Shown here piece after piece: positions 7,061 to 10,656 of a DNA stretch of 10,656 nucleotides; within the stretch, counting starts at the first letter, position 1; every line of letters begins with the position of its first letter. Location: the NCBI GenBank assembly GCA_005883175.1, contig VAYV01000148.1, forward strand, positions 1 through 10,656, in the 5' to 3' direction. The notes under the pieces were generated by a model, which worked only from the letters and a program-made list of their open reading frames with translations, was not told where the DNA came from and ran no database searches. The translations under genes and the position numbers were made by a program. Origin of the DNA: Actinomycetota bacterium. GTDB lineage: Bacteria; Actinomycetota; AC-67.

Positions 7061-8022
7061 CAGACTTCGATCCTCGCGAGCTTCTTGATCATCGCCATGC
7101 CGAAGAGCACGGAGATGCCTGCGATGAACAGGGCCACCAGTCCGCCGCCGTGGAACATGGGCTTCTCGTAGTTCGGGTTGAACGTCTTGATGAGCATGAA
7201 CTCGAAGACGGGCAGACCGCCCAGCACGTACGCGGAGAGCCGCCCTTCCGCCGTCAGCACCTGAACCTCACGCCGGATCTCTTCGCGCGCGCGCATGAAC
7301 TCGGCCAGCGTCATCAGCAGCTCCGCGAGCTTGCCGCCGACCGTCTGGTGGATCCTGATCGCCTGTACGACCCATGCGACGTCCGGGATCTGCAGCCGCT
7401 GCGACATCCGGTCGAGCGCGTCGAGCAGCGGGTCGCCGAGCGCAGTCTCGGCCAGGACGCGGCCGAACTCTTCGTTGAGCGGCGGGGCTGCTTCCTCCAC
7501 CATCATCTGGATCGAGTGCTGGAACGTGTGGCCGGCTTCCAGCGACGAGGCGATCAACGACAAGGCTTCCGGCATCTGCGCTTCGAACGCCTTCCGGCGA
7601 CGCGACACGCGGCCGACCACGATCAGCCGCCACGACGCCCACACGATGATCATCGCGATCATCACCGCGACGACGATCTGCGCCGAGATCAGCCAGGCGA
7701 TGAGGCCACCGAAGAAGGCTGCTCCAAACGTCAGGAGAACGTATTCGCCCGGACGCAACGCGATGCGCGCGCGCGCAAGCTCACTGCGGATCTTCTCGAT
7801 CAGGTTGAGGCGCTCCAGCGCGCGGTTCGTCATCTGGATGCCGGGCTCGATGAACGGAAGGAGCGACGCCGACTTCTCGGCCGCTGCCACGTCCTGTTCG
7901 CCGTAGGGTAGGTCCAAGATCGCGGCGATCTCGGCCACGCGCTCGCGCGCGCGCATCAGGACAGCCACGCAGAGAACGGCGAGACCGGCGCCGACGGCGA
8001 GAGCGGCAAGAAGCGCCGTCAC
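7060..8022 (-). CDS. tadB: TadB-like inner-membrane platform protein (T2SSF family)
   Basis: This 320-residue membrane protein has an N-terminal helix (about 3-23), a cytoplasmic part, a helix pair (about 92-112 and 114-136), a type II secretion F domain (about 146-280) and C-terminal helices (about 264-280 and 292-312). Characteristic blocks are MPEALSLIASSLEAGHTFQHS and IRIHQTVGGKLAELLMTLAE. It is the partner of TadC in the Tad membrane platform. The gene order ATPase, TadB, TadC is the usual one. The start is GTG 8022, which overlaps the tadA stop as GTGA, with GAGGG 8 nt upstream. The stop overlaps the tadC start by one base. Confidence 0.92.
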   Translation of the reverse strand: MTALLAALAVGAGLAVLCVAVLMRARERVAEIAAILDLPYGEQDVAAAEKSASLLPFIEPGIQMTNRALERLNLIEKIRSELARARIALRPGEYVLLTFGAAFFGGLIAWLISAQIVVAVMIAMIIVWASWRLIVVGRVSRRRKAFEAQMPEALSLIASSLEAGHTFQHSIQMMVEEAAPPLNEEFGRVLAETALGDPLLDALDRMSQRLQIPDVAWVVQAIRIHQTVGGKLAELLMTLAEFMRAREEIRREVQVLTAEGRLSAYVLGGLPVFEFMLIKTFNPNYEKPMFHGGGLVALFIAGISVLFGMAMIKKLARIEV

Positions 8023-9488
8023 CGGCGGCGCCCTCTCGAAAGCATCCCGGGCCGAGCCGGCGCTCCGATCCGCACCGCGCGCTCCGCGCCCGTGCGCCCG
8101 GGACGCTGGAACATCTTCGCGGGGACATCGATGCCGGCGTTCACGAGCTTCTCGGCGAACTTCGGCCGGAGGCCGGTGGGTTCGAGCTCGCCGACCTGAC
8201 GCCGGTCCGACGTGAGCTGCGTGTGGAACTTGAACACTTCCTGCAAGAGGATGACGTCGCCTTCCATGCCTTGGATCTCCTGGACGCTCGTGACCTTCCT
8301 CGTTCCATCCGGCTGGCGCTCGAGCTGCACGATGACGTTGATCGCGCTCGCGATCTGCTCTCTGATCGCGCGCACCGGCAGCTCGAATCCCGCCATCAGA
8401 ACCATGGTCTCCAAACGGGACAGTGCGTCGCGTGGCGAGTTCGCGTGCACCGTCGTGAGCGAACCCTCGTGACCGGTGTTCATCGCCTGGAGCATGTCGA
8501 GCGCTTCAGGCCCGCGGACCTCACCGACGACGATGCTGTCCGGGCGCATGCGCAAGGCGTTACGGACCAGGTCCCTGATTCTGACCTCACCGCGACCCTC
8601 GGCGTTCGCAGGGCGGGCTTCCAAGCTCACGACGTGCGGCTGCTGCAGCTGAAGCTCCGCCGCATCCTCGATCGTGATGATGCGCTCGCGCTCGGGGATG
8701 AAGGACGACAGCACGTTGAGAAGCGTCGTCTTACCGGTACCGGTGCCGCCCGAGATCAGCACGTTGAGCTTGCCGCGAACCGCCGCCTCAAGCACGTGCA
8801 CGAACTCGAGCGAGAACGTTCCGAAGTTGACCAGATCCTTCGCCGTGAATGGATCCTCGGCGAACTTCCGGATCGTCAGCACCGAACCCCGGAGGGCGAG
8901 CGGCGCGATGATCGCGTTCACACGTGAGCCGTTCGGCAAGCGCGCGTCGACCATCGGCGAGGATTCGTCGACACGGCGCCCGACGCCTGAGACGATCTTG
9001 TCGATCACCTGGCGGTACTGCTCTTCGTCTGCGAAGCCAAGATCCGTCTTCTCGAGCAGCCCGTTCCGCTCGATGAAGATCTCGTCGTGGCCGTTGCACA
9101 TGATCTCGGTGATGCTCGGATCGGCCAGAGGCGCGTCCAGCGGGCCGTAGCCGAGCGTGTCGCTCATGACTTCCGCGAGGAACCGCTGACGTTCGATCGG
9201 GGAGATGCGCACTTCCTCGCGCCGGAGGATCCGGTCGAGGCACGCCTTCACTTCTTTCTCGAGCGACGGGCCTTTCAGCGCCTTCGGGCCCGACAGCTTC
9301 GGCCCGATCTCGGCCAGGACGAGGTCGCGTACCTTGCGCTTCGCGTCGCTCCACTTGTTGGGGCCCTTCTCGGGCGCGCGCGCGGGGCGCTGGCCGGTGC
9401 TCTTGGCAACCGGTGCCGGCTCTTCGTGCCGGCGGGCCGACTCCCTTTCGGCCGCTTCGAGCGCGGCGAGCTTGTCGGACAGCTTCAT
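8019..9488 (-). CDS. tadA: TadA/CpaF-type pilus assembly ATPase
   Basis: This 489-residue secretion ATPase of the GspE/VirB11 superfamily (CpaF group) should hydrolyse ATP at the cytoplasmic face to power Flp pilus assembly. A charged linker (about 1-55) leads into an N-terminal domain with YGPLDAPLADPSITEIMCNG. The motor core has Walker A GGTGTGKTT (247-255, K253), the Asp box ITIEDAAEL (271-279), Walker B IVVGEVRG (319-326) and the His box TGHEGSLTTVHAN (338-350). All ATPase motifs are intact. A C-terminal segment of about 70 residues ends in a strongly basic tail rich in arginine. ATG 9488 overlaps the cpaE stop as ATGA, with GGAG 8 nt upstream. The stop overlaps tadB. TadA is the clearest marker that this operon is a Tad system rather than a type II or type IV pilus locus. 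Confidence 0.96.
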   Translation of the reverse strand: MKLSDKLAALEAAERESARRHEEPAPVAKSTGQRPARAPEKGPNKWSDAKRKVRDLVLAEIGPKLSGPKALKGPSLEKEVKACLDRILRREEVRISPIERQRFLAEVMSDTLGYGPLDAPLADPSITEIMCNGHDEIFIERNGLLEKTDLGFADEEQYRQVIDKIVSGVGRRVDESSPMVDARLPNGSRVNAIIAPLALRGSVLTIRKFAEDPFTAKDLVNFGTFSLEFVHVLEAAVRGKLNVLISGGTGTGKTTLLNVLSSFIPERERIITIEDAAELQLQQPHVVSLEARPANAEGRGEVRIRDLVRNALRMRPDSIVVGEVRGPEALDMLQAMNTGHEGSLTTVHANSPRDALSRLETMVLMAGFELPVRAIREQIASAINVIVQLERQPDGTRKVTSVQEIQGMEGDVILLQEVFKFHTQLTSDRRQVGELEPTGLRPKFAEKLVNAGIDVPAKMFQRPGRTGAERAVRIGAPARPGMLSRGRRR

Positions 9489-10656
9489 CGAGCCGACTCC
9501 GTGATCTGCACCAGACGGCGCTTGAAGAGCCGGCTCAGCGATCCGATCTTGATGCCCGAAGCGGCCGGCGACTCTTCGAGGCGCCTGCGCGCGTCGGGCG
9601 GCAGGAACTCGGTGAGTCCGGATGCGATCCGCTTCGCGATGTCTGCCTCCGGCTGCGCGGCGAGGATCGGCTTGCCGAGGTTCACCGAGCGCGACACTTC
9701 CTTCGCGTAGGGAAGCGTCGAACGGAATCCTTGCGGGAACAGCTTCGTGATCTGCTCGACGTCGATGCCCACGTCCTTCTCCACCTTGTTCATGATCAGC
9801 GAGACGTTCTCGGACGAGATGCGGAGCTTCTGCAGGGTCTGGAGAAACAATCCGAGATTGCGCACCGACGGGAGGTCGAGCGTCGCCATCACGAACAGGT
9901 GCTCGGAAAGGTCGAACGCCGCGAGCACCGTCTCGGCGAGCGCCGTCGGTGTGTCGACGACGAGGTAGTCGTAGTGGGTCCGCAGAACGTCGAGGATCTT
10001 CGTGACCTCGGTCGGCGTGATGCGGTCCGCCTGGGAGGGCTCTTTCGGCGCCGGGAGGGCCCAGAACTTGTCCTCGTACTGCACCAGGTAGTCTTCGATG
10101 TGCGTCGTCAGGTCGACGTCCTCGTCCTCGTGGCTCAAGACGTCCGCGATCGTGTAGCTCGGCTGCAAGCGCAGGCTCGTCGTGATCTCACCGAACTGCA
10201 GATCGAGGTCGACGAGCGCGACGCGCGCGCTTGAGTTCTGAGCGAGGAACATCGCCAAGTTCGTGGCGTAGAACGTCTTGCCGCAGCCGCCGGTCGCCGA
10301 GCACACGGTGAAGACGCGCGCGTTGTGGGTCTGCGGAACCGCTTCGGCGGGCTGATAGATCGGCTCGTACACCGTGACCGCTCCGATACGCTGGGACATC
10401 TCGAGCGCGCGCTTGAGGGCGGCGCGAAGGCTCAAGTCGTCGACCGGGTAGTCGACCATGTCGACGGCGCCGACCTGGACGATCTCGCGGAGAGACGCGT
10501 CCGGCTCGTTCTGGAACGCGACGACGATGGCCGTGCCGGGCTGCTCGCGGTGGATCGCCGCCAGCCGGCGGAGACCTGCGCGCGTCCCGAGCGAGGGCCC
10601 GGCGACGAGAACCGAGAAGGGACCGTCGTGCTCCTGCACGTGATCGATCGATCCGA
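9485..10656 (-). CDS. cpaE: CpaE/TadZ-like pilus localisation ATPase (5' end off window)
   Basis: This is a ParA/MinD-superfamily protein with an N-terminal receiver-like domain, the CpaE/TadZ architecture that places the Tad machine in the cell. Numbering from the internal GTG 10639, the receiver-like part spans about 8-80 and the ATPase about 108-340. The P-loop reads SATGGCGKT (114-122): the catalytic-loop K121 is kept, but the signature lysine of the deviant Walker A has become T116. VDLDLQFGE (143-151) and YLVVDT (225-230, D229) match the switch and Walker B motifs, and IADVL and SVRNLGLFLQTL blocks are typical of CpaE. GTG 10639 lacks a good Shine-Dalgarno and the frame stays open to the window edge, so the true start is probably outside. 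The last codons overlap tadA (ATGA). It is the most 5' tad gene seen here. Confidence 0.9.
   Translation of the reverse strand, partial: GSIDHVQEHDGPFSVLVAGPSLGTRAGLRRLAAIHREQPGTAIVVAFQNEPDASLREIVQVGAVDMVDYPVDDLSLRAALKRALEMSQRIGAVTVYEPIYQPAEAVPQTHNARVFTVCSATGGCGKTFYATNLAMFLAQNSSARVALVDLDLQFGEITTSLRLQPSYTIADVLSHEDEDVDLTTHIEDYLVQYEDKFWALPAPKEPSQADRITPTEVTKILDVLRTHYDYLVVDTPTALAETVLAAFDLSEHLFVMATLDLPSVRNLGLFLQTLQKLRISSENVSLIMNKVEKDVGIDVEQITKLFPQGFRSTLPYAKEVSRSVNLGKPILAAQPEADIAKRIASGLTEFLPPDARRRLEESPAASGIKIGSLSRLFKRRLVQITESAR

Noticed and set aside
6293..7911. Two long plus-strand frames opposite tadC and tadB
   Set aside because: Both are antisense shadows rich in Arg, Gln, His and Asp, with no plausible fold or ribosome binding site.
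10641..10656. Short run of ATCG repeats at the right edge
   Set aside because: Only about three units, lies in the open cpaE frame, and has no sign of being a functional repeat.

Overview
The window is gene-dense, high-GC DNA with a strong preference for G or C at third codon positions. GTG and TTG starts are common and genes often overlap by 1 to 4 bases. A FadD19-type acyl-CoA ligase, a LigC-type ATP-dependent DNA ligase and a Tad (Flp) pilus operon together point to an actinobacterium (Actinomycetota), probably an environmental lineage. This placement is inferred from gene families, not from a marker gene.

Left part (1-2898), lipid metabolism. A minus-strand gene running off the left edge (1-517) encodes the N-terminal part of a protein that I tentatively link to the alpha/beta hydrolases. 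Diverging from it across only 30 bp is a plus-strand pair: an acyl-CoA ligase (548-2173) and a PlsC-like acyltransferase (2170-2898). The pair overlaps by four bases and is probably translationally coupled. It could activate an acid and then transfer the acyl group to an acceptor.

Middle (2902-3972), a minus-strand LigC-like DNA ligase. It converges on the acyltransferase with a 3-bp gap and lies 33 bp downstream of the pilus operon on the same strand.

Right part (4006-10656), a minus-strand Tad operon. In transcription order it holds cpaE/tadZ (5' end off the window), tadA (secretion ATPase), tadB and tadC (inner-membrane platform), tadE (pseudopilin-like) and tadG (large membrane-anchored extracytoplasmic protein). 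All five junctions are stop/start overlaps. CpaE would localise the machine, TadA would power it, TadB/TadC would form the membrane platform, and TadE/TadG would be minor pilins or assembly factors. The Flp pilin, CpaB and the prepilin peptidase are not in the window and are expected beyond position 10656.

No RNA gene, mobile element, CRISPR array or long repeat was seen. The only intergenic stretches are 518-547, 2899-2901 and 3973-4005. I found no convincing undescribed system. The most useful observations are the unlisted partial gene at the left edge, the fully overlapping Tad operon with two TTGA junctions, the unusual P-loop in CpaE and the ligase placed directly behind the Tad operon.
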